Source: Coriaria nepalensis (taxonomy: Eukaryota > Streptophyta > Magnoliopsida > Cucurbitales > Coriariaceae). Taken from it: 64,000 nt of DNA. A program made the translations under genes and the position numbers. A model generated the notes under the pieces. The model was not told the origin of the DNA, searched no databases, and was given only the letters and a program-made list of their open reading frames with translations. This document shows positions 47,714 through 59,419 of the stretch, piece by piece. Position 1 is the stretch's first letter. Every line of letters begins with the position of its first letter. The stretch lies in assembly GCA_027186245.1 (NCBI GenBank), contig CP114487.1, forward strand, positions 5,885,001 through 5,949,000, read 5' to 3'.

Positions 47714-50700
47714 ATGGTTAGGAAGGTTTCAGACGTGAAAAGAAGGGAGAAACAGAGGAGGTTGGCGGAGCACGCGAAGGAGGAACCGAAAAGGGTCCGA
47801 AGTGATCCTGAAGCAATGAGCGAAGGTCAAATCTCTTCGTCGGAGCAGGTATGTTGATTTCTCTGTTTTGGTTAGAATTTTATAAAATAAAGGTTTTTTG
47901 TGTTAGTTTAATATGAGATTGAGTGCTTGTGTATTTATGATAATTTTTATTGTATTTGACTGCTATTGATGAATTTTGTGCTAGCAGTTATTATGTTATT
48001 GATTTGTAAAAAAATTCCCAATTTCCTAATTTTTCATTAGAATAGTATAGCATCTATGAAATAAGGATTTTTTTTTGGGTCCTTTGGTCTGAGATTGGGC
48101 GTCTTCTATGTATTTTAGGGATTTTTTTTATTGTGTTTAACTATTGATGAGATTTGGGTTTAAAATTAGTTTGCTATTGATTTGTGAAAAAATTACTAAT
48201 TTCCCAATTTTTCAATGTTCCATTATTGTTTCGTGGTGTAATTGGTTGGTTGTTTAATTTTTGATGTGTGTATTTTATTCGTAGTTATCTATGATATAAA
48301 GAGTAGGCTTTCAAAAAAACATTTAGCTGAATTTCGAAAAACCTATGTATGTCACCTACTTGATCTGGACGAGAAGCTGGTGACATCAGGCAAACTAATT
48401 AATTCCTTATTGATCTGTCGAGCATATTACAAAAAGGAAAAAAAAACTGTAGGTTTTGGTTGGTGGAAAGGCGATGAGATTTGGGCTAAGGGCATTCTCA
48501 CTTATGACAGGACTGAACTATGAGGACTACCTTAGGTCAGAAGAGGTGGAGTGGTTGGGAAATGACAAGTGGCTTTTGAATAAGTTTCTTGGGGGGCATA
48601 CTTACTTACTTCTGAAACTATGAGAAACGTTTCTGAAGATCGACAAGAAAGACAAATATCTAGTCAACATGGCTGTTGCTTACTTTGTGGAGGGTGTGCT
48701 AATGACCCTAAAGGCAAAGACAAAAGTTAATGGATACACGTTCTCAATTGCCAGTAATTTGGAGAAGTTCATCAAATACCTTTGGGGTATAGCTGCATTC
48801 GAGAGGACGATTGGTTCACTTCAGAAGAATGTATTGGAGAAAGTCCTAAAACATAAAGCTTCTGGTGTTGAAGAGGAAACTTACACATTTAAAAGGATTT
48901 CCACTTGTTTTTCAAGTTAGTAGTTTATATTTTTCTGTATAATTTGTTGACCTTCGAACGAAATAAAATAATATGTGCTAACCCTTTTACTATACATGTA
49001 TGGGCTTATGAATCAATCCCATATCTTGCAAAATAAGCTGCAACCTAGAAATCGGCCAATAAGATACCCTGGATGTTAAATTGGAGCTCGAGGTCCAAGC
49101 ACATCATAACTCATGAGAACGTGGAATCGTGGTTACATACGGATGGGGTGAGAATTTCTTCTATATTATTTACTTTACGATATTCAATAATATTTATTTG
49201 ACATTGAAAATTGTATATTTCAGCACATTGTCAGTGGTATAATAAAGGCTACATTGGAGGAAGAAAGTCGATCTTATTTGATAAAGTTGGGTAACTTTGA
49301 GGATTATGTAGATGATGTGGTGGATGGTTTGGCAGTGGAATTGGAGGATGAAGTTCATGAACCATATGTTTAACCAACAGTGGCAGTTGAAGAAGAGGAA
49401 GAAAAATTGAAAGAGGAGAAGGAAGTAGAGGAAGAAGTAGAGGAGGAGGAAGTTTAAGAAAAAGTAAAAGATTATGTGGAACCCACTTTAAAGTGAGATG
49501 CTGAAAAGGGAAAGAGGAATAATTATGTGGAGGTTGTTAAGGAGGGTGTGACAGAAGCAGTTAAGGAAGTTCTTGGTGAGGTTATGAGGGAATTCCACGA
49601 AGAGGTTAGGTAGATGTTGAAGGGGGCTATGAAAGATGTAGTTAAAGAACTATTGGGGGAGGAATCTATCCCTACCTCGGCAAGTGAATCCACCTTCGCA
49701 CATGATTCTCCTTCAGCCGATCTATTCCTCCTCGAGATCTTAGTTGTTATAAAGCTAATATGTCGCCCCCTCAAGCCCCTAGTCCCCAATTAGGTGATCT
49801 GTCATATGCTTTAGGTAATGAGTTATAATCATTAGAATGGGAGAATCTTACGTGAATTACGGTGGGAATTGAGGAAGGAAGGGGTAAGAGGAAGAGAAAG
49901 CTAGGTTGAGTAATTCTTTCTTCATACATTAACCCTAAGAAGAGGAAGGTCTATCCGGAGGGTCAAATACTGATGGTTGATCTACTGATGGAGCCTAATA
50001 CTAACAACTACGAAGCGACGTCAAGATGGCTGTTTGAGAAAGGTGTAAACATGTAAGTTATTAATTTTCTAAAGATTAAGTGTTTTAGGTCTTTATATTA
50101 GTGTAAATATAATAATTTGTTACTTTTGAATCACAGGACTCCTGTGATGGGATTTGATGGTCGGACATTAGATCAAGTATGGTTTGAAACCATTACCATT
50201 TCTGGAGAGTGGCTGAAAGGCGATGTAAGATTTATTTCCTGTTTATACATTACAATTAATGTTATTTTCCTTGTCTTATATTTGTTCTAATTGTTTTTTA
50301 CAGCACGTAGATGAATACATACACTTATTGAGGATGTGTCAAGCCACTTTCCCTAATGTCCTTGACTAGGAAGCAGCCTTTATCGACACTCTATTCCCCC
50401 AGTACTTATAATTATTTTGGGATAATCAATTTAAGAAATTGAATGTCAAAGAGAGAGGAGATTTTGTTTTCGATATAGAAACTGCAATGTACAAGTATGT
50501 TATCGGGGAGTATCCTATAAGAGGCCATAGATGAACTATGGTTGACCGGCTGTTCATACCATATAACTACTTGGGAGTGCATTGGGGTGCATTGGTTGTC
50601 GATATAAAGGCGCAGTCGATATATGGCTATCATAGTATGTAAGGCAACACGAGTTAGAGTCGTAAGTTTAGGACGGTCCTTAAACTGATATGCATGACCA

Positions 50701-50872
50701 TACCTTACTTGAAAATCATAAAATGCGGGGATTGCGGAGTTTACATGCTGAAGTATATGAAGTACCATCATTTAAGTACTCCACTACTTGATGTTAATGA
50801 CTCTAATATCCCGCTATTCCGTACCCAGATTGCAAGTGGTATATATCAAAAATACTTGGACATTAATTAGAT
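47714..50872 (+). pseudogene. DUF1985 / Ulp1 (C48) protease-like pseudogene
   Basis: Exon 1 is clean (47714-47848, MVRKVSDVKRREKQRR to the donor CAG|GTATG). The DUF1985 region follows at about 48285-48920 (SRLSKKHLAEFRKTYVCHLL, then FSLMTGLNYEDYL in another frame, and NMAVAYFVEGVLM). An acidic, Glu-rich stretch lies at 49380-49470. The Ulp1 protease domain lies at about 50350-50860, with VDRLFIPYNYLGVHWGALVVD holding the catalytic His and CGDCGVYMLKYMKYH holding the catalytic Cys. Such proteases remove SUMO-like modifiers. Frame is broken near 48490 and stops occur near 50534, 50639 and elsewhere, so it is a pseudogene. A related duplicated stretch lies in intron 1. Confidence 0.8.
47885..48220 (+). 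repeat. Tandem duplication inside intron 1
   Basis: Two diverged units of about 170 bp (from about 47885 and 48060) share TTTTTTG..., a TGAGATTG block, TTTATTGT(G/A)TTT, CTATTGATGA and the end TTGATTTGT(A/G)AAAAAATT...CCCAATTT. They are part of the element's non-coding sequence. Confidence 0.7.
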
Positions 50873-51022
50873 TTTTACAATACTTATGTATGTATAACGG
50901 TTTAGTATTATTGCATGCAGATAAGATGTTTGTTACAATATTTGAGTTACTTTGTGTTTCTGAACATTGTATTAGTTTGTTAACTATTGAAAGTGAGGTC
51001 TGAATTTGTTAATTTAAATTGT

Positions 51023-51172
51023 TTTGTTTACAGGTACTATATTTTCCATGGTTTGTTATGTATATAGGTGAACTCTTACAATTTTTTTGATTCCTAGTTT
51101 TCCAATATCTTAATAACATGGACTACATTGGGAAATTGAGAAAGTTAAACGATTCTATTTTGATTCCCAAAT
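51023..51172 (+). repeat. Left arm of a large inverted repeat
   Basis: It begins TTTTGTTTACAGGTACTAT, contains CCATGGTTTGTTATGTATAT and ends near TTTTGATTCCCAAA. The reverse complement of 51800-51957 matches it along its length with scattered differences. The arm lies just after the Ulp1-like gene. Confidence 0.85.
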
Positions 51173-51350
51173 TCCTAATATCTCAATAACGTGGACTACA
51201 TTGAAAAATTAGGAAAGTTAAATGATTCTTCTGTTTTGATTCCTAATTTCCCAATATCTTAGTAACGTAGACTACATTAAGAAATTGAGAAAGTTAAACG
51301 GTTCTGTTTTGATTCCCAATTTCCCAATTTCTCAATTTTCAAATTTCCCA
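51080..51350 (+). repeat. Minisatellite 1, period about 74 bp
   Basis: Three and a half units of the form GATTCC(T/C)A-TTTCCAATATCT(T/C)A(A/G)TAAC, GGACTACATT and AAATTGAGAAAGTTAAA. The first unit is also part of the left inverted arm. The tract ends in short CCCAATTT repeats. Confidence 0.85.
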
Positions 51351-51360
51351 ATTTCCCAAT

Positions 51361-51780
51361 TCATATCATGTGTAAACACTACACTTAGAATTATAACGGT
51401 GTGATCTTTCAATAGTTGACTTAAAGGTTCGACCTTTATACATTCATATCATGTGTAAACACTACACTTAGAATTATAAAGGTATGATCTTTCAACAGTT
51501 GACTTGAAGGTTTGACCTTTATACATTCATATCATATGTAAACACTACACTTAGAATCATAAAAATGTGTTCTTTCAATAGTTGACTCGAAAGTTTGACA
51601 TTTATATATTAATATCATGTGTAAACACTACACTTAGAATCACAAAGGTGCGATCTTTCAATAGTTGACTCGAAAGTTTGACATTTATACATTCATATCA
51701 ACACTTAGAATCATAAAGGTATGATATTTCAATAGTTGACTCGAAAGTTTGATATTTATACATTCATATTATGTGTATTA
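51361..51780 (+). repeat. Minisatellite 2, period about 84 bp
   Basis: Five units contain TTCATATCATGTGTAAACAC, TACACTTAGAAT, GATCTTTCAATAGTTGACT and GTTTGACATTTATA. The last units lose part of the AACACTACAC block. The array is the spacer of the inverted repeat. Confidence 0.9.
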
Positions 51781-51799
51781 ATGTATAAATATATTGATA

Positions 51800-51957
51800 T
51801 TTGGGAATCAAAACAGAACCATTTAACATTTCTAATTTCCTAATGTAGTCCACGTTATTAAGATATTGGGATATTGCAATAAAAAAAAATTGCAAGAATT
51901 CACCTATATACATAACAAACCATGGCAAATACAATACTTGTAAACAAAACAATACAA
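51800..51957 (-). repeat. Right arm of the inverted repeat
   Basis: This is the reverse complement of the arm at 51023-51172, about 85-90% alike by eye. It lies about 40 bp from the end of the transposase coding sequence, so both genes run into copies of the same sequence. Confidence 0.85.
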
Positions 51958-51995
51958 TGTTTTCAATCCCATTTCTTCAATAGGTTGTATAGGCG

Positions 51996-54080
51996 TCAAT
52001 GTGTCGTGGCAGGCAGAGGAATGAGGTTCCGACATATACCCTTATTATGTTCATAAACCCCACATTTGCTATACTCATTCCTATTTCGTTGAAATTCACC
52101 CCTACAAGGTATACGTCTCTTCTTTGATCTCCCGCTTTGTTTATGAATTATAGGGGGTTCGACAATGATTGCCCGAACCTCTAGTGGAAAATCCCAATCA
52201 TTCTTCGATAGTATAGGATATATATCAATTCCGCATATTCTTGCCTCTAGCACTCAGTCGTGTAGTGTATTGAGCATAAGGTGTAAGGTTATATCACCCT
52301 GTTATTTGCAGCCAAGTAATTCAGAACTGCAAATGAATGAATGCATGGGAGTTTATCCACTTGGAAAACCCTGCATGTGTAACTTTTTTCACGTAAGTCT
52401 ACTGACATATTACTACCTGAGGCGGTAATGACCTTATATTTTGAGTCGTTCATGCTACGTACTTTTATCCTCAATGATTATTTTTTTCTTCCTGCTAACT
52501 CATTTTCCACCTTCGGAGTAAGTGGGGTATTTGTTAGATTTGCCTCGCATCTGTGCCTATAGAACCAATTTGTCATCATACTCTAGATTTCATCGAGCAA
52601 CACTATAATTCGATGCGCACGCGCATCCTTCAATGAAGAGTTAAGCAACTCTGATATATTATTAGTCAATATATTGTACTGGTCACTAGTTAAATATGTT
52701 ATCGCCAAAATTGAAATCCAGCCGTTTTCAGATAAGTTGCAACATCCGGATGTTGGGCTCTAATCTCGTTAAAATATGTCTCTAAATCTTTATTTGTGTA
52801 TGATTCGGCCGCCTTGTGGAATAGATTTAAAATACCATGACACTTAAACTTAACCTTGATGTTATTACTGAGGTGCCACATGCAAGCACCCTGTTTAGCA
52901 AGTGGATAAATATCTCGTATTGTGTTCTTTATACTTTTTGCTTAATCCGATACAAAAACCAAATCCGATGCATCGGGGATCAAACCATGTAGTTTACTCA
53001 AGAACCATTTCCATGATGCTTCGTTCTCTATATCGACTATAGCCCATGCTAGTGGATAAAGATGGTAGTTACCAACCTGAGCTATTGCGCACAAAAGCAT
53101 GCCTTTGTACTTCGACTTTAAGAAAGTACCATCTATGCCAATAACACTTCTCATAAATTTGAATCCATTTATTACAGCTCTAATGGCTATGAAAAACTAA
53201 CGAAACCTATTATTGGCATTCATCTCAAAGGCGGTTACAGTCCCCGGATTGAGCATCTTCATCAAGGTAACATATAACGGTAAGTCTCTAAAACTTACCT
53301 CGGTTGTACCATGAATGAAGTCATGTGTAATAGATCTTGATTTTCATGTTTTCTAGTAATTAATGTGTACCCCTATATCACTTTGGATAATGTCCACAAG
53401 AAGTCGTGCTTTTGGAGTCTCGTTACACCCTCATTATTTTCCCTTCACATATCGTCCTATCATAGATGTTGTTGCTTGCCGATGCATACCTTGCCTATAA
53501 GTAACATTATGGGTGTGATGATAGTTATACTGTCGAACTTGAAAAAACAAAATTTTTTCTTTGCGGTGGTGTAGATTCGCCACTTGCAATTTGGATGCAT
53601 ACCATGACAAATGTAGATTTATTTGACTTCACGACCGTCATTGCCATTGCATGAGAATAAAGACTTGCCTTCAATTCTTCCTTAGAGGTAAAATATTGTT
53701 TCACCTGAAACTCCCCTCTAAGTGCATGGGAAGATATAGCCGAAACAAAAATATTTTCACTGCCTATCGAATGTTGGTTGTAATTGGAATTGAAATGTCT
53801 TCGTTTCCAATTTCATCCACATAGTGCGCTAATCGTCCAATAAATGAAGATGCCTCCTCAATTGGTATTTCACCTAAGTTCTCATCACCCCCCTGAAAAT
53901 AAAACCATTAAAGTGCTCATTCTCGTACCCTTGATTCAGTGCCTCCTCTTCATTATCCTAATGAGTGTCACAATCATCCACCACTATTTCATCCTCAACA
54001 CCAACAACATCATCCCATCCCCATCACCATTCACTTGTCAAAGTCATCACGATCATCATCATTGTCATGTCTGAGCCGCA
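51996..54080 (-). pseudogene. MuDR-type Mutator-like transposase pseudogene
   Basis: Read leftwards, the N-terminal MuDR DNA-binding region is broken but visible at about 53970-53560 (YVDEIGNETKTFQFQLQP). The DDE core lies at 53154-52855: SVIGIDGTFLKSKYKGMLL with the first Asp, AWAIVDIENEASWKWFL, then VFVSD with the second Asp directly followed by a TAA stop (52944-52942), and CMWHLSNNIK. The SWIM zinc motif lies at about 52400-52340 (YTCRVFQVDKLPCIHSFAVL). A C-terminal knuckle (YSKCGVYEHNKGIC) lies near 52080-52030. Transposase would bind the element ends and cut them out. The stops and frameshifts make this copy inactive. Confidence 0.85.
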
Positions 54081-54109
54081 CTTTGTTTTATTAACAAAGT
54101 TGTGCATAT

Positions 54110-55800
54110 TATCATGTTTATATATTATGTGCATAAATTATATATAATTTATTATGTTTTTGTTAATCCAGTTGTTAAAATATATTTAAATAGAATTTTA
54201 AGAAAGTTTCAATTTTTCTATAATTTTACCGAAGGATTCCAAGTTAGTTAGTCAAGTAACGCTCCTAATTATATTTAATTAAAATAAAAGTGACTTCTTT
54301 CTTAAATGTAGTTCAATAAGAAATAAAGCCAGTAGAGGACATTACATGGCTATTACCTTTTTTTCTATATCGAGCAAGGTTAATGGGCCATATATCTAGA
54401 TTTTCTACCAAAAAGCTCAAGTTTATTGGGTACTTCACCAATTCTATGATTCAATCACAGTTTCCTTACGAGGTGGTACCTTAGTTAAGATTAAAGGACT
54501 TTTTGTTTGAAATTCCATTTTAAAGAAGGTAATGAGTGTTCTGAGGAAAACATTTATGTGAGTGGGTAATGCAAGTCATATTCCATGAAAATTTAATCCA
54601 AAATAATTATTTATCAGTATAGCCTTTAACTTTACGATTTATGTAATTCGGTAAACTTCCTCTAATCGAGAGTGGAAGCACTATTTAAAATTTTAACTTG
54701 TGGGTTCTTGGTTAGCACTTAGTCAAAAGAGCCGGAACTTGCATATGGAAATCTAATTCATTAATCAGTAAGAATATATTAAGTAATCAAGAAGAGGAGG
54801 ATGGAAGGAAGATATAAAGTATACCAAGCCCTCAACTCCTCCAATGCCTTGATCGGTCACCCCCCCCCCCCCTCCCCCACCGGCCATCACCTTGAGCTGC
54901 CATCCACCCTCCCAGTTCGAAGCCATCACCTAGCCTTTATTTATAATCCACACAAACATCACCTCTTGGGTTTATTTTGAGCTTGAATCTAAATACTTGA
55001 GATGAAAGTTTTGGAATTAGAAAGGAAGAGATTGGAAGGAGAAACTTTTGTAAGTCAATGAACCTCCTTGAACCTAGAGCAGAAGTGTCATTTCAAATTT
55101 TGCTTTCTGGGTTCTCAACAAGATCCGGGTTGATAGGAGTATTAAACTCATCCAAAATTTTAGAGTTCATCATTGAATGCAAGAATCAAATAACTAGATT
55201 AAATAATGAAAGAGGTAAAGAGGAAGCAAGCAAGAATGAGACTTATACATAGCTTTTTACATGACCATGGCGGTTTTCACTATGTTAAAGCCTAATGAAG
55301 AGAGAATTATGAAAAACTATGTTAAGGCATATCAAGGCATGAAGGAATCTTGGGTAAGTTTAGATTAGGTCGCTCCCCCGACTTCTAATTGGTCATGTCT
55401 GTATTCAGTACGTACACAAAGTCCAATAAGAGAAAAAGTAAGAATGTATAAGAAATAGTAAGATTGAAACATGTAATAAGGCTCATGCTTCATATATCAT
55501 GTATATATATATGACTGTTTCTTTATTTATGTTTATACTAACTAGGTGAAAGCTTGTGTCTTACCTTTTATGTTGTAGGCACCAATGGTAAGCAGCCCAC
55601 TTAGCTTAGAGGTGGTAGTGGTATCAGGACTTAAGTTATGTTGTTAGGTTTATGCTATTTATTACATGCATGTATATCTATGTGTGTTGGTACATCTTAG
55701 AGACTCAGGTTATACATATTAAGTAACTATTTTCCCTAGGTATATTTTACTTTAAAAATATATATGGGACCTCTTATTTTTATAAGAATAAAATCCATAC
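54110..55800. other. Spacer and probable LTR of a gypsy element
   Basis: The right part of this interval should be the 5' LTR belonging to the primer site at 55846, but I cannot find its start because no second copy exists in the window. A run of 13 C residues lies at 54860-54872. The left part shows nothing recognisable. Confidence 0.35.
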
Positions 55801-55845
55801 TTCAGTAAGCAAAGTAATGGCTTGAGCGGTGGGGACTGTTACAAT

Positions 55846-55861
55846 TGGTATTAGAGCAAGG
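55846..55861 (+). other. tRNA primer-binding site of a gypsy fragment
   Basis: TGGTATTAGAGCAAGG differs from the initiator-Met site by one base. It lies two bases after a TTACA that would end the LTR, and leads into a gypsy gag on the same strand. Confidence 0.75.
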
Positions 55862-57690
55862 TCTTCCTCACCCACTTCGTTTCACCATATCAATTCAGCA
55901 AGTTCAAGTAAGTATTTACTTTAGTTCTAATCTAGTGATGATTTTAGCTAGCTAAATTCTAGTTAATAGACAAAATAGAATTCAAGAGAAGATCAGTAGA
56001 TAAAATCCCATGATATTTATCTCTTGTTTCACGTTAGGCATTAAAGTTTGTATGCCCTCGGTTAGGATGACTTTGTGTGAATTTTAATTTAATGAATTGT
56101 GCATGGTTGCATTGAGTTCCTTATGAGCTTTAGTTTGTTTGGAATAAGGATATAATGTACAGATGGAATAATTGTATATATATTATAGAATATATTAGCG
56201 TACGAAATTGAACTACGATTATATTTCTCAATAAACACTAGGGTTGTAAATTATGAAATGATTAAAGGAAACTGAAATTTAGGAATTATGGTCACCTAAG
56301 TGAACCTGAATCTAGAAGAACAAAATAGCGAATTATACTTAGTGATGTTGATTTCTAACTTGCAACAACATTGGAAGGACAATACATAGAAATTCAAAAT
56401 TTACGAAGGCAAATGGCACAACAAGAACCTGAAGACGGAGGCATTCTAGTAAGAGGTCTTGAGTTGGAGGTACTACAAGAGAATGTAGCGCCCGTAGGAC
56501 TCACTTGTAGTAATCAAAGGTTGCAAGAGATTCGACAAGAACCACTCTATGAGCATTTCCATCATATAAAACTAATGCAGTTCAAGGCTTTAATGGATCC
56601 ATTGGTATTTGTGGAGTAGTTGTACTCAATTCAAACTATTTTGAAATTCATAAACCTCACTGTAAGGGAAAATGTCATGTATGCCACTCATGTTTAAGAA
56701 GGATGCTCGTTATTAGTGGGAGGCACTATGAATGAGATGTAATGTTGCAGAGATGACATGGGAATATTTTACTGTTGAGTTTAATAAAATGTATCATAAT
56801 AGCTACGCTATGGTAGCACATCAGACATAGTTTATTAACTTCAAATAAGGGACTATGTTGGTGCCAGAGCTAGTTCAGAATTTGGATCACCTAGGAGGAC
56901 CATGCCCTTTCTTGGTGCCCACTGAGGAGGAACATGTCAACATAATGATGGAGATGTTCCATCTAGATCTCACAATTATTATTAATAGCAACAATAATCC
57001 CTTAACCACATAATGTGTTGGAAGAGCCTTTCGAGAAGAATATTGCCTAACTTTAGGTAACGAATAACAAAATAAGTTGTTTGAGGTATGAAAGAACTCT
57101 AAGAGACAGTTCAAACAAGGAAACAATAATTGTGGTGAGGGTCAAGTATCTAAGACCCAACGGCCAACCAATCAAGCTAATCCATACATGAATAACAAGG
57201 GGAAAAAAAACTTTGATAGTCAATCGTAGCAGAAAGGGAATACAAACAAGAGTGATATTGACATTTTCCCCAACTATTTGAAATGTGGAAGGAAACACCT
57301 AAGAGAATGTAGACTAGGTTTTAAAGTTTGTTATAACTGTGAAAAGGAAGGTCACTATGTTCGTGACTCCCAGACCCGAGGAAACAAAGACAACAAGCCC
57401 AACCTGCCAAGAGCTTAAGGGCCATGACTTAGGATGATGTAGCCTGAAATCAAAGGTCCTACAATCGATCAGGGTCAATTGGAAGCCCCAAGGATGAATT
57501 CCATCATATTCTTATTCTCAAAAGATGAAGTATAAGCTGGAACATTGGGAATGGTGACATGTAACCTTTCTATCATTAATTTAAATGCCTATGCATTGTT
57601 TGATTTGGGTGCAACCCAATCCATTGCATTGCAAATTTTTTCTAGTAAATTTGAAAAAGACAAGGATAGATTAGATTTCAGATCAATATA
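55846..57690 (+). mobile_element. Ty3/gypsy fragment: primer site, gag, zinc knuckle, protease start
   Basis: The gag domain reads in pieces from 56350 to 57060: LMQFKALMDPLVFVEWLYSI across a stop, VMYATHV, and PFLVPTEEEHV in changing frames. A zinc-knuckle region lies at about 57280-57400 (CYNCEKEGHYVRDS), where the final Cys is Ser. The protease start near 57545-57640 (MVTCNLSIINL, ALFDLGATQSIA) has Leu in place of Ser in the Asp-Ser-Gly triad. The element stops near 57690 with unrelated sequence after it. It has no RT or integrase. Confidence 0.75.
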
Positions 57691-59400
57691 TATTCATTTA
57701 CTGCCTCCATTATGTTGTTGCTAGCACGAGTCGAAACATGTACAAATATAATAATGTAGAGCACCGGACCAATCTCTCGAAGAAAGATATCATTTAACCT
57801 ATTTTTCCGTGTGGAACCCTTGTGCCAGAGAGAGGGGAATTGAAAACTGGTCTCAAATCCCTTCACATTCGATGGTGAAATCAAGAAAAAGACTACGAAA
57901 CCCTTTTTTTCTTTCTATTGAAAGATGCTCTTAGTGTAGCACTATAATATAATTCTAGTGTAACACAATCATCAGGTAGACAAGTAGTATCTTCCTCTTT
58001 ATTCGGGCTTTAATGAAAGGTATATAGTTTGACTTCGCATTTATTTTTAGAATCAAACTTTCCATCACAGTTAATGTTGGAAAACTAAAATTTGAGTTAA
58101 AGCCAAGTTATTATAATTAAACCAAAAGTTACAAAATAAATGGACCGTTATACATCAATTTATCATTCAAATTTTATTATTTTATGAGAATCCCCCACAT
58201 GAATGAAATTAACTGAAGAACTAAATAAATTTTTTTATTTATTTCAAAACATTTTCAACTTGGTAATAGAGTTCAATGGATCAAAAACTACATAGGATAA
58301 GTACGAATCAGGCATTACACATTCCTTTGTGAAAGTGTACTAATTTTACTAGCTAATGAGTAGATGTGATGTCATTGAAATATTTTTTATTTATGTAAAT
58401 GATAACATACGTGATAGAGGAATCATTTCTAACATGATTGAGTTCTCGTTATTATGTTTTTCTTGGCCCTGAAAATCTACCTAATTTTGTAGTACTTTGA
58501 AAATAATTAAGCCCAATTCAACTCTCTTAGAAGCAGCCCTATTTCTCTCTTATATAGGTGATTTCTTAATCAAGAGTAATATGTATTACTCTGCTCGGAT
58601 TTCCTAATGCATAAGAATCATTAAAAGCATAGCTTATCTTTTTTCTTTCGGGTATCATTATTATATTATAGAAACGACTAGGAGGATAACCCTCACAATA
58701 ATCCAATTAAGTCTTTTATAACTATGTTCTCCTGTTGCATCTAGATTATGGGATCTCTAATCAACTACGTTTGTTTCCAATGTGTCTGACTTATTGTTTC
58801 ATACGATTTAGTTGTAAGTCATTGATTTTTGCTTACACAAAACGGAAGTCCACTTTATAAAAGTGGGATCCAGATATCTAAATCAACGACTACCACCAAT
58901 ATACAAGGAAGCATGCTATGTGGCTTTCACAACTCAGATTCCCGTTATATTTTCAATTTGTAAACTAACACATAATTTGGAATATGAAAATAATCAAAGA
59001 AGAGGAAAAACGTTTATACCAAGCTACCCACTACTCCAAGAATCGGAGGTTCTTCACCCATCTCTAAAAACCACAGCCAGACACAAAGCTCAGCTGCCGC
59101 CTTGCCGCTATTTCCAAGCCATCGACTGACTTCTAACCTTGATCAACACAGTCAACAATTCCAAAGAAGATTCACCGTTCAATCTCAATTCTTGAGATTC
59201 AACTTGGAGAAGGAAGTAAGAAGAAATGATGAAACTTTTTTTTTCGAGAAAAATGGCTCTCTCTCTTTTTTAATTGTGTTCGGGTTCCCTAAAATCAATT
59301 TTAATTCCCATTTTCTGGAAATTAAAATAAAATTTTATTATTTAAAATTAATATCTAACTTTATCCAGTAAAATATGAATTTTAATTTTGGCCTTGGACA
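57691..59400. other. Unassigned interspersed sequence
   Basis: No gene is supportable. The switch at 57690 cuts the gypsy fragment, so another element or deletion lies here. An open frame at 58863-59371 reads through ordinary-looking sequence, but I recognise no family. The sequence just before 59420 includes GGGCCGACGAGGCCCATT, a short GC-rich palindromic patch. Confidence 0.35.
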
Positions 59401-59419
59401 TGGGCCGACGAGGCCCATT

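Larger units (their letters stand above)
47714..54080. mobile_element. Decayed Mutator-like element carrying a Ulp1-type gene
   Basis: A DUF1985/Ulp1-protease-like gene on the plus strand (47714-50872) and a MuDR-type transposase gene on the minus strand (54080-51996) face each other. This combination is known from Mutator-like elements of plants that carry Ulp1-like sequences. I could not find convincing terminal inverted repeats, so the outer ends are open. Both genes carry stops and frameshifts, so the element is not autonomous now. Confidence 0.7.

Noticed and set aside
49523..49789. Minus-strand 88-codon frame in the Ulp1-like region
   Set aside because: It is the antisense of the low-complexity Val/Glu/Lys-rich coding stretch of the Ulp1-like pseudogene.
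51080..51780. CRISPR-like array
   Set aside because: The units are imperfect tandem repeats without unique spacers, in a plant nuclear sequence.
53844..54147. Plus-strand His/Ser-rich frames
   Set aside because: They are antisense to the acidic N-terminal part of the transposase.
47390..54400. Terminal inverted repeats of the Mutator-like element
   Set aside because: I compared the sequence near both outer ends and found no convincing inverted match; the arms at 51023-51957 are internal.
54860..54872. Run of 13 C residues as a biological signal
   Set aside because: It is most simply a homopolymer with uncertain length.
58863..59371. Plant gene candidate from two adjacent open frames
   Set aside because: No family is recognisable, no splice structure fits, and the region borders transposon sequence.
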